Both the position numbers and the translations under genes were made by a program. This document shows positions 32,405 to 45,341 of a stretch of DNA of 64,000 nt, in pieces. Within the stretch, counting starts at the first letter, position 1. The number at the start of each line of letters is the position of its first letter. The DNA lies in assembly GCA_033980235.1 (NCBI GenBank), contig CM067070.1, positions 22,936,699-23,000,698 on the forward strand, read 5' to 3'. The notes below the pieces were generated by a model. The model saw only the letters and a list, made by a program, of their open reading frames with translations. It did no database searches and was not told the DNA's origin. The stretch comes from Diadema setosum (Eukaryota; Echinodermata; Echinoidea; Diadematoida; Diadematidae).

Positions 32405-35148
32405 TCAAAATTTCCGAGAAAGACCTAAAGTATATGGAAATGCTAAATTGCATAGATCTCTCATCTTTTGGCCACGGTGTATCAGGAGACAGAGAGTAAA
32501 ACAAAGAGCATTGTTACTGTGTCAGACGAGCTATACAACACAAGCAAAACATCTATACATGTAGATCTATATAATTATGGAGCATATCTTGATTAGGATT
32601 AAACAAAAAATACCTTTAACTACCCACAATCCATGTGGTTTCAGATGTACCCATACCCAGTTCAAGCCAAGTCTTCCTTGATACAAAAGTAGAAGGAAAC
32701 TATCAATGCAGATAATGATAAAGTGGCTTTTTGTCATGGTAAGGGTGTACAACGAAAGTGTGTTCTCAGTGGATGGACAAGATAGTGAGTACTGCAACGA
32801 AAAAAAAAAGAAAAAAAAAAGAGCAGTTTGGAGATACATGACATATGTGTAAAATGGGCGGGCAGCTACATCAACCCCACAAACAACCTATGAGGTAGAA
32901 ATACTAAGAATCCCACAAAAGATGTGATTACTAAAGGAAATGATATCAATTGAGAGAGAAGTTGGATTCAAAGACACCCCTATTTGCAAATAGCTGTACC
33001 TGTACCAAATGCTCACACAGTCATTAGGTCTACTAGTATATAAGGAGCATAATGTGAGTATCACAAGTACCATTGAATGCTTTAGAATACAGGAAAGTCC
33101 AATTAGACAGGTTTAAGATCTATGATTCCATTGTCAGTCTAGATGAGAAACCTGAAGATGACACGTCAGTGAATGATAAACTTGATGTAAATGTTGGGGA
33201 TTTAGTGTTTTAGATGAATATCACATGGAAACATCTCCTGGTGAGGTTCTTTAAATAGGGGCACTAAGGGCAGGAATCTCAGGATCAATGTCAAGCATCC
33301 TGCAAGTGGTCACCAGATCACCAGATCAAATATTTTCCTTTAAAAACAAAACAAAAAAAAAAACCACAAAAAAACACTGCCAGAAAAATCACACTACAAA
33401 CAGTTGATGGCAATCGTGGTCAGTTTACACGTAGCTGGAGTCTGGGACTCGTATTCAAACTCTTTGCTCTGTAAATTATGTCCTTCATCCATTAATATCT
33501 CAATCATTCCATGTTACACTATTTTTAATACCCCCCAAAAAGTGAAATTATTACTTCAATTTTAACCATACAAACCAGTATAATTTTGTCTTTAACATGC
33601 TGAGAAACAGAAGATTTTTGGAATACTCACAATTCATAGAGCAAGGGACACCATGATGTGTTTTCAAAATCCCCATTTTCAAAATCCACATTAAGATTAT
33701 TATTATTCTGGTGATCATGATAGTTTACTGTCAATTTGTTTTTATGTACAAATGCATCTATTTTTTTATTCATTTCAAAACTTTGATCAGGTATAGAGTC
33801 TACAATTCAGATATGTTTGAAAGGATTTTGTTTGAAATGCTTGCAAAATATAGTAGGCCTACACCATCAATTTTTCATGTGTGGCGCAAACCATTTCTGC
33901 ACTGCTTTGTGTGTACTGCATACATGAGCAATGGATCCCTAGATAGTTTTATGGTGGCATTAATTAAATCTGATTCCAATATTAAATTAATTTCTTTTCT
34001 ACAAATTAATATTCTAGACAATAATGTGTTTGTCAAAATGAAAGAGGCTACAACATGACCAACTGACAAGCTAATTTACCACGAAAGGATATTTCTTTGG
34101 ATAATGTAATCATCCTGTTGCTCAGTGAAGTATGAACTGTATGCAAGGTGATGATTTGAGGAAGGTTTTTGCAGATTTCAGTAAAAAAGTGCGATTGTTA
34201 TCTCAAATTATTAAGATTAAGACCCTACAGCATGAGAAGTCACTGAATTCTGGTAAAGGGATCTTAAAATAAATCCATCAAAATAATAAAATTAAAAACG
34301 ATTTCAAAACGTACGTCTGTAATGGAAATTTTGTACGTCTGTAAAATACTGTACGTCCGTAACACAAAAAGGGTGCAATTAATTGCTAATTTAAAAAAAA
34401 AAAAAATCTTAATTTCTGCACTTTTGGGTTGTTTAACATCTAATTGAAATGAAAAGAATGAATTTGCTGGAAAGTTTTCCACTTTACATTCCAATGTCAG
34501 AAATTTCAACTCATGCGAGTACGTCTGTAACGGCCCTATTTTCATCATATCAAGGTCAAAGTATTGATCATATTGAATATACTTTTGTGATCACTTTACC
34601 TTCGAGATGGATGTTAGAAATTAAAAGTATCAAATCTTGTGAATGAAATCAAGTCTAGTTGTTAGAGCTTTTTATAGTGTACGAAATGTACGTTTGTAAT
34701 TATGGAATTGCCCGTAAACGACAATGAAAACAAGAGAGAAAAAGATAGATGGCGTTTCTCAGCTCAAACACAAACTTTGATGCACTACAGATTGAAAAGT
34801 ATAGTGACATTACTTCAAATTTTTTTTTTAATGTATCAACAGAAAATATACTTCTGCTGATATTTTGAAGCCTGATACGCAGTTTTACCGCTGTGATGTG
34901 TCTCCTTAAAATGAAGAAAATGAAAGGAAGGTAGGATTCCCTCCATAGGCTCACTTGTTATGAAGCTTGCGGTTTCATTACTAAAATGGCCGCTGTTGGG
35001 CTCCATGTGAGGCCCCATGGCGTACTACATCCATTTTTGTGCGAAATCGCGAGAGTATACACCCTCTTAGCCTAGCTATGTATACTATTTGCTATGAATT
35101 AATAAACACAACTTTTCTGGAAGACGTTTATCACAGGGCTTTGGAAAC
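32405..35148. other. Segment present only in the left arm
   Basis: Breakpoints are clean: in the right arm the texts matching 32405 and 35148 are adjacent near 43336. Contains a cluster of TACGTCTGTAAC-like motifs (34311, 34333, 34351, 34519, 34687) ending at GGAATTGCCC (34703), poly-T and poly-A runs and no recognised gene. Either lost from the right arm or gained by the left. Confidence 0.7.
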
Positions 35149-36262
35149 GACTTTTGATAGTGGGTGTGCATGGAAAGCCTTTTTGTAATTCGCGGAAAGA
35201 TGATAAACGCAGCCTTTAGGCCTATGCTTCTCCTATATTTTCTATATCGCACCCAAGAACTGGAATGTATTCGGCTATTGATAGATAGCCCCGCCTGTGG
35301 TGTGTGTGTGAGTGTGTGAACATACATACATGTAATTATCCATACATGGCCTTGCACATGCAAAGTTTGTATGTGCTAGGCTTTGCATTATGCGTAACAA
35401 GTTTGAATATTTTGCACACTACACAGCATGCACATGAAGTGGAACATTATCATTTAATGCAATTTACATGTAATGGTAAGAACTGTAACTACCGGTACAC
35501 AATCAATGTAATATTTTGCAACAACATTCCCACATGCATATTGATCAGAAGAAAGCTATATAAAGTTATAGGGCCAGTACCAGGTATCGCACAAACATTT
35601 AATACGTACAGTCCAAATAACGTCATTGACAAACACAAGTAAGTCAAATGCTCACAACTCAAAAAAGGATATAGTTCTGGACACTCAATCGAAATGTTTA
35701 TGCACAGCTCCTAATCATTGCATGATTGCCATCCAGTGCACCACTGGCCTCATCCTGTGAAGTAAACAGTTTACAAGAGAATATTGGATAGACTTACAGT
35801 TGTACAAACTACTATGAAATCCGTTTAACAATATTTGTGAGTCAGGACACCGCTCTCTTATCACAGTCGTCATCTTATGGCGAGTCCTCTTCTTCAAATG
35901 GCCATGTTCACGATGAGCAACATATACATGCTGGTTTCAGAGGATTTATATTGTGTGGATAGAAAGTGTGGAACGATGTCTGGCCTATGTCCATCAGTGC
36001 AGGGGTCAGAAAAGGTCAAGACCTAGCCAACTGCCAAATCCACAGAGGGTTCAGTGAGTGGAATGTGATAATTCAGACACACTAGCACAGTGCCTGCACT
36101 ACATTGTAGCTGTACAGTTCTCATTGCAGTGTGTCTGCAAACCAAGGCCATAGACAATGTTTTGGTGGGACAAAGCCACTTGTATGAAATATATTAAACT
36201 AACAATCCCACCTCATCCCTGCTCGTGGATATACAGTTCTGTATCATACACTTGAACATTAA

Positions 36263-36391
36263 AGGGGATGGCTAGTAACTGTTCAGTGGGAATCAGTGGG
36301 AATGCTGGGGGATGATCAAGGATTGCAACAATCACCCCTCAGCATTCCCACTGATTCCCACTGATCAGTTTGGTAAGAGTAGCCATCCCCT
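36263..36391. mobile_element. Palindromic TTAA MITE, copy 2 (internally deleted)
   Basis: Keeps both ends, AGGGGATGGCTAGTAACTG and TAGCCATCCCCT, but only about 129 bp remain. TTAA lies on the left side; the right side reads GTAA. The right inverted arm has the longer version at 41534-42035, so the deletion followed the arm duplication. Confidence 0.85.
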
Positions 36392-38554
36392 GTAAGTATG
36401 CATTTCAGTTAATTGAAACAGGTTTGTTTAGTATTTGTTAGTTCATGTGTTTGCTTGTTTTGGTGATCATGGCGATCATGGAAATTTATACACGTCATGA
36501 AACACAACTGAAACGTGTTTATTTTTTGTGGGCTTGTTTTTGGAGATGGCCTGTGTTCATGGATATTTGACAGAACTATACATAATCATACCCAATTTAA
36601 GAATAACTGTGAAGATAAAGGCAATTTTTATTTTGATATTTTACATAGAGCAAATATAACTTTAATTCCCAGTAATTGGTCCTTTTTAAACCTGGTTAAA
36701 CCCACTTGTGATGTTACTCTATTCCAAATATCAGGATACTCTTTTGCATTTTAATATGCATATGTCAGTGTGCTTTCACTGAACAGGCAGGTCGCAGGCG
36801 CAGTGCGGCTTGCTGTGGCGAAATTAGTAGTCCCAGAATACTGTATGGTGTCTTCAAGGAGACAAATTGAAAACAGCATCCATATCCATTATCGGCCTGC
36901 AATAAACATATGCCTTGTATCAAAACATTGTTTGGGCAATATGCTTTTGGTGAAAAATGATTTAAATATTTCAAAAAATAATGGTTTGGGTAACTAACAG
37001 GAGAATAAATTGGAATTATGAGAATGGTGCAAACTGTACACTACTAGGGTACAAAATGAGTGCTGAATTCACAAATATTATGAAGGCACTAGCATTCAAA
37101 ATGGGGATCCCAACTGTTTAAACAATGCAGCAAAGATGTGTCGTGTCCAAGATCCAATTCGTATTGGAATTCATGAATGACTAATAACTGTTATGGAGAT
37201 ACATTTAATGTTTTTACCCTCAGGCTGACCTAAAAATCATGATTCAAAGTGGACGGAGGGGCTAATATTCATTATAGACATTGCTTCTGAAAGCTTTGTT
37301 TACAAGAGGAGATTCCTACAGTACGTGTTGGCCTATACTTATTCGTAATCTGTATTTTCTGACATCAGTCTTAACTTTTTTTGTGTGTGCATGTGTTTCT
37401 TTTACTTTCACCATTCTGCTTTTCTAAGTTGTGTGTTTGTACTCCTTATAGCGTCTCCGTTTGTTGCAACTTCAATTTTTGTTGATACTGAAATTTAATA
37501 GCATTGACTTGATTCTTTGTTATTATTTGATAGTTAACAAGAATTTGAATGTCTACAGTGTAAAAAAAAAAATCATAGTAAATGAAAAGCTGTTCTTGGT
37601 TTTTATTTTCGGGCGATGAGCTTCCAATCTGTGTGGATGTAGCTCTTTCTTTTTCTTTCCTTGCAGTCTATCTTAGCTTACCCATCATTTTCTTTGTCCA
37701 TTCCTATCTCATCTTAGGTTGATTCTGATTTCAGTTCGATGAAGCAATTTGGAGACTGAAGTTGTTGGTTTTTTTTTTTTTACATAATAGTCATCAATGG
37801 TACCATTTAATGGAATTGTTCAAAAAAACAGATAAACACACCAATTTTCTATCTTACTGACAAGAGTTCATTTTTCTTTTCATATCTTTGAGGTAAGGCA
37901 ATGTCTGCACGGAGTTATACACCTTGAGCTATACCTTGTTAATCTTTATCCTTTTCCCTATGATATGTCATTCTGTCTCATTATGTTTTATATTATCTTG
38001 TCATATTTTCCCACTGTTCCTCCCCTTATGTTATTTACAGTATTGTTTTATTTCATCTCATCTTCCATCTTTCTTATTTCATCTCATCTTCCATCTTTCC
38101 TCCCCTTTTATCCTCTGTCAATCATCATTTTCCCTTTTTATGATTCCATCATCTCCTCTTCTTATTCTTTGTTAATTGTTATTTCTCTCTGTATATATCA
38201 ATTTGAACGGTTTTCATCCCGTGATATGGGCTCTTTTCGATGAGTCCCCTTGAAGACACGCGTATAAAGCTTTTATGGCCTAATTTTGCCCCAGCTAGCC
38301 ACACCGCACCTGTGATCTGATTGTTTAGCAAAAGCCTGTTTGGAATACGAGAAGTACAGAGGTTACACTCTAGAAAGATATGTTCGTACAGGGTGGGTCG
38401 TGGCTCAAAAAAAAAAAAAAAAAAAGGCCTAACCAGTTTCCCATGATCAGTTTCTGCAATATTTGTTATCAGTAATTTAGATGCACCATTCTCTAAGAAA
38501 AACGATACCAAGAATGATCGTCAATTTTGGTCGAGTAGTTTTTGTTTTATGCTA

Positions 38555-39016
38555 CAAATCATACTGTGGAAGGAAGCCCCACCGCCATGCTTATCTACTG
38601 ATGAACGCCATGGTGGGGCTGAATTCACGAGTAGGTTTAGGCCTATAAAGCAGGCGAGTCGCCGTCGTATTAGTACAGACACGCAGTGGTGGTGGGGCTA
38701 TCGTGAAATAGGCCCAACCGCAGTGCGCGTGCACCGTACCCGTGTGTTTATAGAAAGCAAAGGGTAGGTCCTAGGGTTTAGGGTTAGGTAGGGTTGTATT
38801 TAGGCCCTATGGTTAAATTGGCCGTAAAATTAGTCGAGGGACATATTAGCAAGTCATTTTCGCCGCATTCACGAGTATTGACTATGGAAGGCAGCCCCAC
38901 CGCCGTGCTTACCTACCGATGAACGCCACACGGTGGGGCTGAATTCACAAGTATTTAAACAGGTGAGTCGCCGTAGTATTAGTACAGACACGCAGTGGTG
39001 GGGCCTATTTCACGAG
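38555..39016. repeat. Direct duplication, about 332-bp period
   Basis: GGAAGGAAGCCCCACCGCCA (38569) and GGAAGGCAGCCCCACCGCCG (38887) each lead to GATGAACGCC, GGTGGGGCTGAATTCAC, GAGTCGCCGT and TATTAGTACAGACACGCAGT. Between them lies a telomere-like TAGGGTTTAGGGTTAGGTAG. Confidence 0.85.
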
Positions 39017-39117
39017 TTTGCCGAAAATTATGGATATCCAAGCGTACCACAGTTGTAATCTGTATTATTGGCAGTATTAAATCTGATACAATTCATTAAA
39101 TATTCTTTTGTCTAAAG

Positions 39118-39256
39118 GCTTAGCCAAAGACAATAGTGCAGCGCCTGCTGTGCGCTCGCTAGCTCGCTCCCCTGCCAGCGCTAGCCGCCGGCCGGCTGTC
39201 GCTGTGCTGCACTAGCATAGCCTTGCTAGCTCGCTGGCTATCAACCAGACAATCAA
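39118..39256. repeat. GC-rich foldback patch
   Basis: TAGTGCAGCGCCTGCTG faces GCTGTGCTGCACTA, and GCTTAGCCAAAGAC-like text faces GCTAGCTCGCTGGCTA. CpG- and CTAG-rich, strongly unlike its surroundings; likely the core of a small foldback element. Confidence 0.6.
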
Positions 39257-39674
39257 TATCGACGACTCCGTTCTTAGACGTCATCACAATTTAGAAGTGA
39301 TAGTGCCAAAGTATAGAATGTTTTCCAAAACCGAGGAAATTGCATCCATTATGTTAACAAATGTAGAACAAAATTCAGAACAGTAAAAAAACTCGCACGA
39401 CCATAGAATTACTTAGAATTTAACATTTAATATTATTACATCATTAAGAAAAAAATGTCCAAACCATTTCATTAGGTCTTTAATGTCAGGCCTTGTTTGA
39501 TATTTTGTATCATATCATAATCAATGTAGTGTTTTGTTCTTGTTTGTATATCATGTGTTTTTCTTCAATAAAAACATTGAAAAAAAAAAAGTTTTACTAA
39601 TCAGACTGCAATCACATACCCTTTCTTGGGTGGCCGGAAGCAGCATACTTTGCATTCGATGACCTGACCTTACC

Positions 39675-39970
39675 CAGAGACTCCAACCCCAAGCACCTTC
39701 TGATCTGGAGATTCTCCCGCCCGAAACTCCTAGCAAACGGGAGACTCCAAGTTGATGTGTGCGAAGTTCCTAGGGTTTTAGATGTTCTCTGGTGCTATCT
39801 AAGGCTTATTTTTCAACATACGATAGCAATAAGTAAGAAATCCTTTCCACCGGGAGACACAGAGTCAGGGCGGGAGAAATCAAATCTCAATCGGGAGAAC
39901 GGGAGATTTTGCGAAAATGGGCTTTCAGCGGGAGATCTCCAGTCGAAAACGGGAGGGTATGGAGTCTCTG
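39675..39970. mobile_element. Short TIR element, CAGAGACTCCA ends
   Basis: CAGAGACTCCAACCCC at the left and GGGTATGGAGTCTCTG at the right are inverted. CTTACC directly precedes the left end and directly follows the right end, giving a 6-7 bp duplication. The centre has repeated GGGAGA motifs. hAT-like by end and duplication length. Confidence 0.75.
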
Positions 39971-40234
39971 CTTACCCAACCCTTTGTATATTAGGCCATG
40001 TTATTCATGAAAAGTAGGTAACGCGACCACCTGACACGAATATGATCACCTAATGAAACAATGTAAAGCCTTATAATTGAGGTTTGTTGAAGTCAAGGGT
40101 AAATCAAGAAAATATTGATTTCAATTTTAGGGCATGACAATATCACAATGCCAAAACAGTTTAGAACTCTGCTATTAAAGGAAAAAGGGGTAACTGAAAA
40201 AATTTTAGCAACTAAATTATGGAACCTGTTAACA

Positions 40235-40600
40235 ATATTCTTAAAGGCATAATTTACCATTTGCAGATGAAAGCATTAGTGCTATAAAATAGTTCTAAAA
40301 TGTGAGTTAGGGATAGAAACAACCACTGTCAAAATTTGAATCCGTATAATCGATGTTAAGTGTTATTAAATACACAAAATGTGAACAATAGTTATAATAA
40401 AAAAAAATTCCAGACTAAACCGTATACAGTTATGGTTTATTGAGAAAAACCCTGATATCTCCTTATATTTTAGGTTTTATTGCAAATATTTCATATGGTA
40501 GGATGTTTTATGATACAACAGACCTACACATATGCATCAAATATGATATCTTGAAAATTTTTGAAATCACTGCTCCCAAAGGTAAACTGGACCTTTAATC
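40235..40600. repeat. 370-bp dispersed repeat, copy A
   Basis: Shares TTTACCATT, AGGGATAGAAA, AAAATGTGAACAATAGTTAT, CCTTATATTTTAGG, ATATGGTAGGATGTTTT and ATCACTGCTCCCAA in order with 50552-50920. Confidence 0.8.
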
Positions 40601-41533
40601 AGGGGTCCTAAGTCAAAACTTGTTATCCGTGACATTAACTACCACATTTCTGTGACAAATTTGTTCTGCGCTAATCCAATCATGTAAGGATTTCATTACA
40701 ACAGCTATAATTGCAATTTGGCACTCATAACAAGTTTCATGAAAAGGGCCCTGGACAGTATACTTTCTCAATGCAGGAAGTTGTATGTTCACAATCAGTC
40801 AGAGTGTCCAGTGTATGCTGTATTGTGGGGAAAGTATTTAACTTTTGCCCCTGTACAGTTCAGGGGTCAAAAAGAATGTCACCTTGATAAGACTTGGCCA
40901 AAACATTCACCAGACTCATGGTCAGGGGAGAGTAAAGTAACATTGGCCCACTGTATCTGCACTTTACTGTGTGCACCATACACTCTGTGTGCCACCAAGT
41001 TTGGGTGTCTTAAAGGGACCCTTAACTTTTGCAAATACATTCATTCTGGCATAGGCCTATACAAACATTATTGTTCTGTCACCACAGCCAGATTAGTGAG
41101 ATCCCTAGGGCTTACAATTAATCAATTACATGGCAGTATAGCTAAATTGGATGAAAAGGATGAGGACCTCATATCAAGGTGACTTAAAAAAAAAACAGCT
41201 TTCTATAAAATAATACCAGACGCTCTAGACATAAAAAAAAGAAAAAAAAAATCATGGGTACATCCCATCATCTTTGCACTTTTCGTTTAAATAATTCTTA
41301 ACACAAACGCAAAACACACACACACACAACCCAACACAACACTAACCCAGCATTCACATGTAAATTATCAAAATCATCTAAATTGCCTTAACTTCACAAT
41401 CAACATGAAACTGGGTATGTTACTGTGGAATTCTGTCAAATTTCCATGATCGCCATGATCACCAAAACAAGCAAACACATGAACAAACAAATACTAAACA
41501 AACCTGTTTCAATTAACTGAAATGCATACTTAC

Positions 41534-42035
41534 AGGGGATAGCCTGTATTACCAAACTGATCAGTGGGAATCAGTGGGAATGCTGAGGGGTGATTGTTGC
41601 AATCCTTGTGGGATTCTTTTATGAGTATATGTTGAATGAAAATTATTTGCCTCAGAATGATCTCATATTCAAGTAATGTGCAGTATATGCCCCATCACTG
41701 TCAGGCATGCTAACCTGGAAACATTGAACTGCACATTACTTGAATAATAATTAAATACGAGACCATTAATTCTCAAGCAAATAATTTTCACACAACAATA
41801 GATACCGGTATATAAAGTACTCTATCCCACAAGGATTGGAACAATCATCCCCCAGCATTCCCACTGAACAGTTGCTTGCACTCATTTTGGTCCTTTCTCA
41901 CTCTAAAACTTTATTTCATTTGCATGCATTTCTATTGATATCACTCATTTTGACTCCTAACTTATAGCATTGGCCTATTGGAGTCTCACTCTCAACTAGT
42001 TTCCAATTATGGCAGCCCTGTACTAGCCATCCCCT
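41534..42035. mobile_element. Palindromic TTAA MITE, copy 3, with a nested element
   Basis: Ends AGGGGATAGCCTG and TAGCCATCCCCT, TTAA at 42036. The right inner arm is broken by a CAGGGCTGCC-family insertion at about 41872-42005. Confidence 0.85.
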
Positions 42036-42963
42036 TTAATGTTCAAGTGTATGATACAGAACTGTATATCCACGAGCAGGGATGAGGTGGGATTGTTAGT
42101 TTAATATATTTCATACAAGTGGCTTTGTCCCACCAAAACATTGTCTATGGCCTTGGTTTGCAGACACACTGCAATGAGAACTGTACAGCTACAATGTAGT
42201 GCAGGCACTGTGCTAGTGTGTCTGAATTATCACATTCCACTCACTGAACCCTCTGTGGATTTGGCAGTTGGCTAGGTCTTGACCTTTTCTGACCCCTGCA
42301 CTGATGGACATAGGCCAGACATCGTTCCACACTTTCCATCCCCACAATATAAATCCTCTGAAACCAGCATGTATATGTTGCTCATCGTGAACATGGCCAT
42401 TTGAAGAAGAGGACTCGCCATAAGATGACGACTGTGACAAAAGAGCGGTGTCCTGACTCACAAATATTGTTAAACGGATTTCATAGTACGTAGTTTGTAC
42501 AACTGTAAGTCTATCCCATATTCTCTTGTAAACTGTTTACTTCACAGGATGAGGCCAGTGGTGCACTGGATGGTGATCATGCAATGATTAGGAGCTGTGA
42601 ATAAACATTTCGATTGAGTGTCCAGAACTACTGTATATCCTTTTATGAGTTGTGAGCATTTGACTTACTTGTGTTTGTCAATTTGACATTTGGACTTCAT
42701 CAAATGTTTGTGCGATACCTGGTACTGGCCCTATAACTTTATATAGCTTTCTTCTGATCAATATATGCATGCGGGAATGTTGTTGCAAAATATTACATTG
42801 ATTGTGTACCGGTAGTTACAGTTCTTGCTTTACCATTACACGTAAATTGCATTTAATGATAATGTTCCACTTCATGTGTATGCTGTAGTGTGCAAAATAT
42901 TCAAACTTGTTACGCATAATGCAAAGCCTAGCACATACAAACTTTGCATACATGTGCACATCA

Positions 42964-43123
42964 GGGCTGCCAACTCTCATGCATTGAGGTCCTTTCTCAC
43001 TCGATCTAAAACTTATTTCATTTCCATGCATTTCTATTGATCTCACGCATTTTGACTTCTAAATTATAGCATTGGCCTATGGGAGTCTCACTCTCGACTA
43101 GTTTCCCGTGTTGACAGCCCTGG
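42964..43123. mobile_element. CAGGGCTGCCAACT short element, complete copy
   Basis: Starts CAGGGCTGCCAACTCTCATG and ends GTGTTGACAGCCCTG. The interior ATTTCATTTCCATGCATTTC matches the nested copy at 41872-42005. The left arm has the empty site near 35345, so the insertion is younger than the arm duplication. Confidence 0.85.
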
Positions 43124-43974
43124 CATGTATGGATAATTACATGTATTATGTTCACACACTCACACACCACATGCAGGGCTATATCTATCAATACTATTGA
43201 TAGCCGAATACAATCCAGTTCTCAGGTGCGATGTAGAAAAGGCTGCATTAAAGGCTGCATTTATCATCTTTCTGCGAATTACAAAATTACAAAAAGGCTT
43301 AATTTCCATGCACACCCACTATCAAAAGTCGTTTTTTAATATGTGTGCAATGCAATCAACAAAAAACAAAACAAACAAACACTGCTTATTAGTTTTAATT
43401 AACAAGTATTCCAACTTAATCGTAGTTATCGAGATGTTCCATGCTACCTTTCAATTAAATCACAAATAAACATCAGAAAATAAAATCAACAATCAATCCT
43501 TATGAAATTATAAAGCTCACATACAGTCACACTATGTGTCTGTTACAGATGTACACTTTTTAACAATAATTGACTACTTAATTATTACAGAGCAGAAGTT
43601 TCTTTATGAGTGTTTCGGAAGAGGGTTATGAGCTTGCTTTGCATTCAATTAGTATGTTCTTCTTTACTGAGTGCTTAATTTGTAAAACTTTAAAAAAAAA
43701 AAAAAAAACATGTTTTTTTTGTTTTGTTACGGACATACATGGCCCAATGGGCTGAAATTAACAATTAGTACAGAGTAATTACACAGGTAAAATTGATTGT
43801 CACTGACAAATGTTTGTGCACTTATCTAAACTCTTCATACACAAAACCAAGAGTGGTAATTTCACATTTACTGAAGGAAGATATAATGAAAACAATTAGA
43901 TAGCAATTAGATAGGCTCATCAAAATGCACCTAATATTTTCTCTTCTTTGAAAAGGATTTTGTGATGTATGCCA

Positions 43975-45213
43975 GGTTCACTTTTTGGCAAACCTGGCAG
44001 CCAGGTTTACTTTCTGGCAAACCTGGCAGCCATGTTCGCTTTCTGGCAAACCTGGCGGCCAGGTTCTTTTTTTTTTTTGCGAACCTGGCAGCCAGGTTTG
44101 CTTTCTGGCAAACCTGGCAGCCAGGTTCGCTTTTTGGCGAACCTGGCGGTCAGGTTCGCATTTTTGGCGAACCTGGCGGCCAGGTTCGCTTTTTGGCGAA
44201 CCTTGCGGCCAGGTTTACTTTCTGGCAAACCTGGCAGCCATGTTCGCTTTCTGGCAAACCTGGCGGCCAGGTTCTTTTTTTTTTTTTTTGCGAACCTGGC
44301 AGCCAGGTTTGCTTTCTGGCAAACCTGGCAGCCAGGTTCGCTTTTTGGCGAACCTGGCGGTCAGGTTCGCATTTTTGGCGAACCTGGCGGCCAGGTTCGC
44401 TTTTTGGCGAACCTGGCGGCCAGGTTCGCTTTTTGGCGAACCTGGCTGCCAGGTTCGCAGCCAGGTTCGCTTTTTGGCGAACCTTGCGGCCAGGTTCGCT
44501 TTTTGGCGAACCTGGTGGCCAGGTTCGCTTTTTGGCGAACCTTGCAGCCAGGTTCGCTTTTTGGCGAACCTTGCAGCCAGGTTCGCTTTTTGGCGAACCT
44601 TGCAGCCAGGTTCGCTTTTTTGCGAACCTTGCGGCCAGGTTCGCTTTTTGGCGAACCTGGCGGCCAGGTTCGCTTTTTGGCAAACCTTGCAGCCAGGTTC
44701 GCTTTTTGGCAAACCTGGCGGCCAGGTTCGCTTTTTGGCGAACCTTGCGGCCAGGTTCACTTTTTGGCGAACCTGGCGGTCAGGTTCGCTTTTTGGCGAA
44801 CCTGGCGGCCAGGTTCGCGGCCAGGTTCGCTTTTTGGCTTGGCGAACCTTGCGGCCAGGTTCGCTTTTTGGCGAACCCGGCGGCCAGGTTCGCTTTTTGG
44901 CGAACCTTGCAGCCAGGTTCGCTTTTTGGCGAACCTTGCATCCAGGTTCGCTTTTTGGCAAACCTTGCAGCCAGGTTCACTTTTTGGCGAACCTGGCGGC
45001 CAGGTTCGCTTTTTGGCAAACCTTGCAGCCAGGTTTGCTTTTTGGACGAACCTGGCAGCCAGGTTCGCTTTTTGGCGAACCTGGCGGCCAAGTTCGCTTT
45101 TTGGCGAACCTTGCAGCCAGGTTCGCTTTTTGGCAAACCTAGCAGCCAGGTTTGCTTTTTGGCGAACCTGGCAGGGCAGCCAGGGTTCGCTTTCTGGCGA
45201 ACCTGGGAGCATC
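43975..45213. repeat. 29-bp self-palindromic minisatellite, right array
   Basis: About 42 units, inverse of the left array (TTTTT spacers instead of AAARA). A roughly 208-bp higher-order block, including a long T run, is repeated near 44005 and 44213. All six frames are open over long runs. Confidence 0.96.
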
Positions 45214-45341
45214 ATTTTCAGTAGCAAAAGCCTTTTTTTGCACATTGATGGATCAATTTGTAACAAATTTTTCCCAAAATCGAGTGCTTTTTTGTAGACT
45301 GTTTTGGAAAGTCTCTTTTTATTTTGGACTGGGTTTTGTGT

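Larger units (their letters stand above)
30600..36487. repeat. Left arm of a large inverted duplication
   Basis: Matches the reverse complement of 41438-45341. Anchor points: AGTCCAAAATAAAAAGAGAC (30611) against 45330, the minisatellites, the 32260-32405 block against 43330-43490, CCATAGACAATGTTTTGGTG (36148) against 42150, and GATCATGGCGATCATGGAAA (about 36464) against 41443. About 2.7 kb at 32405-35148 is absent from the other arm. No gene is recognised in the arm. Confidence 0.9.
36488..41437. other. Spacer between the inverted arms
   Basis: About 5 kb. Contains a related pair in opposite orientation (36783-36870 plus, 38235-38330 minus: CAGGTCGCAGGCGCAGTGCG and relatives), a pyrimidine-rich tract at 37930-38180, a 332-bp direct duplication, a GC-rich foldback, a CAGAGACTCC element and a 370-bp dispersed repeat. 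A polyadenylated end (AATAAA at about 39568, then a ten-A run) suggests a retrocopy or LINE tail. The 40718-41182 frame has no recognisable domain. No gene is supported. Confidence 0.5.
41438..45341. repeat. Right arm of the large inverted duplication
   Basis: Inverse of 30600-36487. It carries two CAGGGCTGCC-type insertions (41872-42005 and 42964-43123) missing from the left arm, and lacks the 2.7-kb left-arm segment. Substitutions and small indels are visible throughout, so the arms are not freshly copied. Confidence 0.9.

Noticed and set aside
38179..38511. 110-residue minus-strand frame similar to 36770-36997
   Set aside because: The similarity reflects a shared repeat in opposite orientation. 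A poly-Phe stretch comes from an A run. No domain.
40718..41182. 154-residue plus-strand frame
   Set aside because: No recognisable domain, no splice or promoter support, lies in repeat-rich spacer. Could be chance.
42213..42461. 82-residue minus-strand frame, partly shared with the other arm
   Set aside because: The equivalent left-arm text has a stop. It is repeated by the arm duplication and shows no known domain.
43962..45297. Frames of up to 442 residues over the right 29-bp array
   Set aside because: Same reason as the left array.
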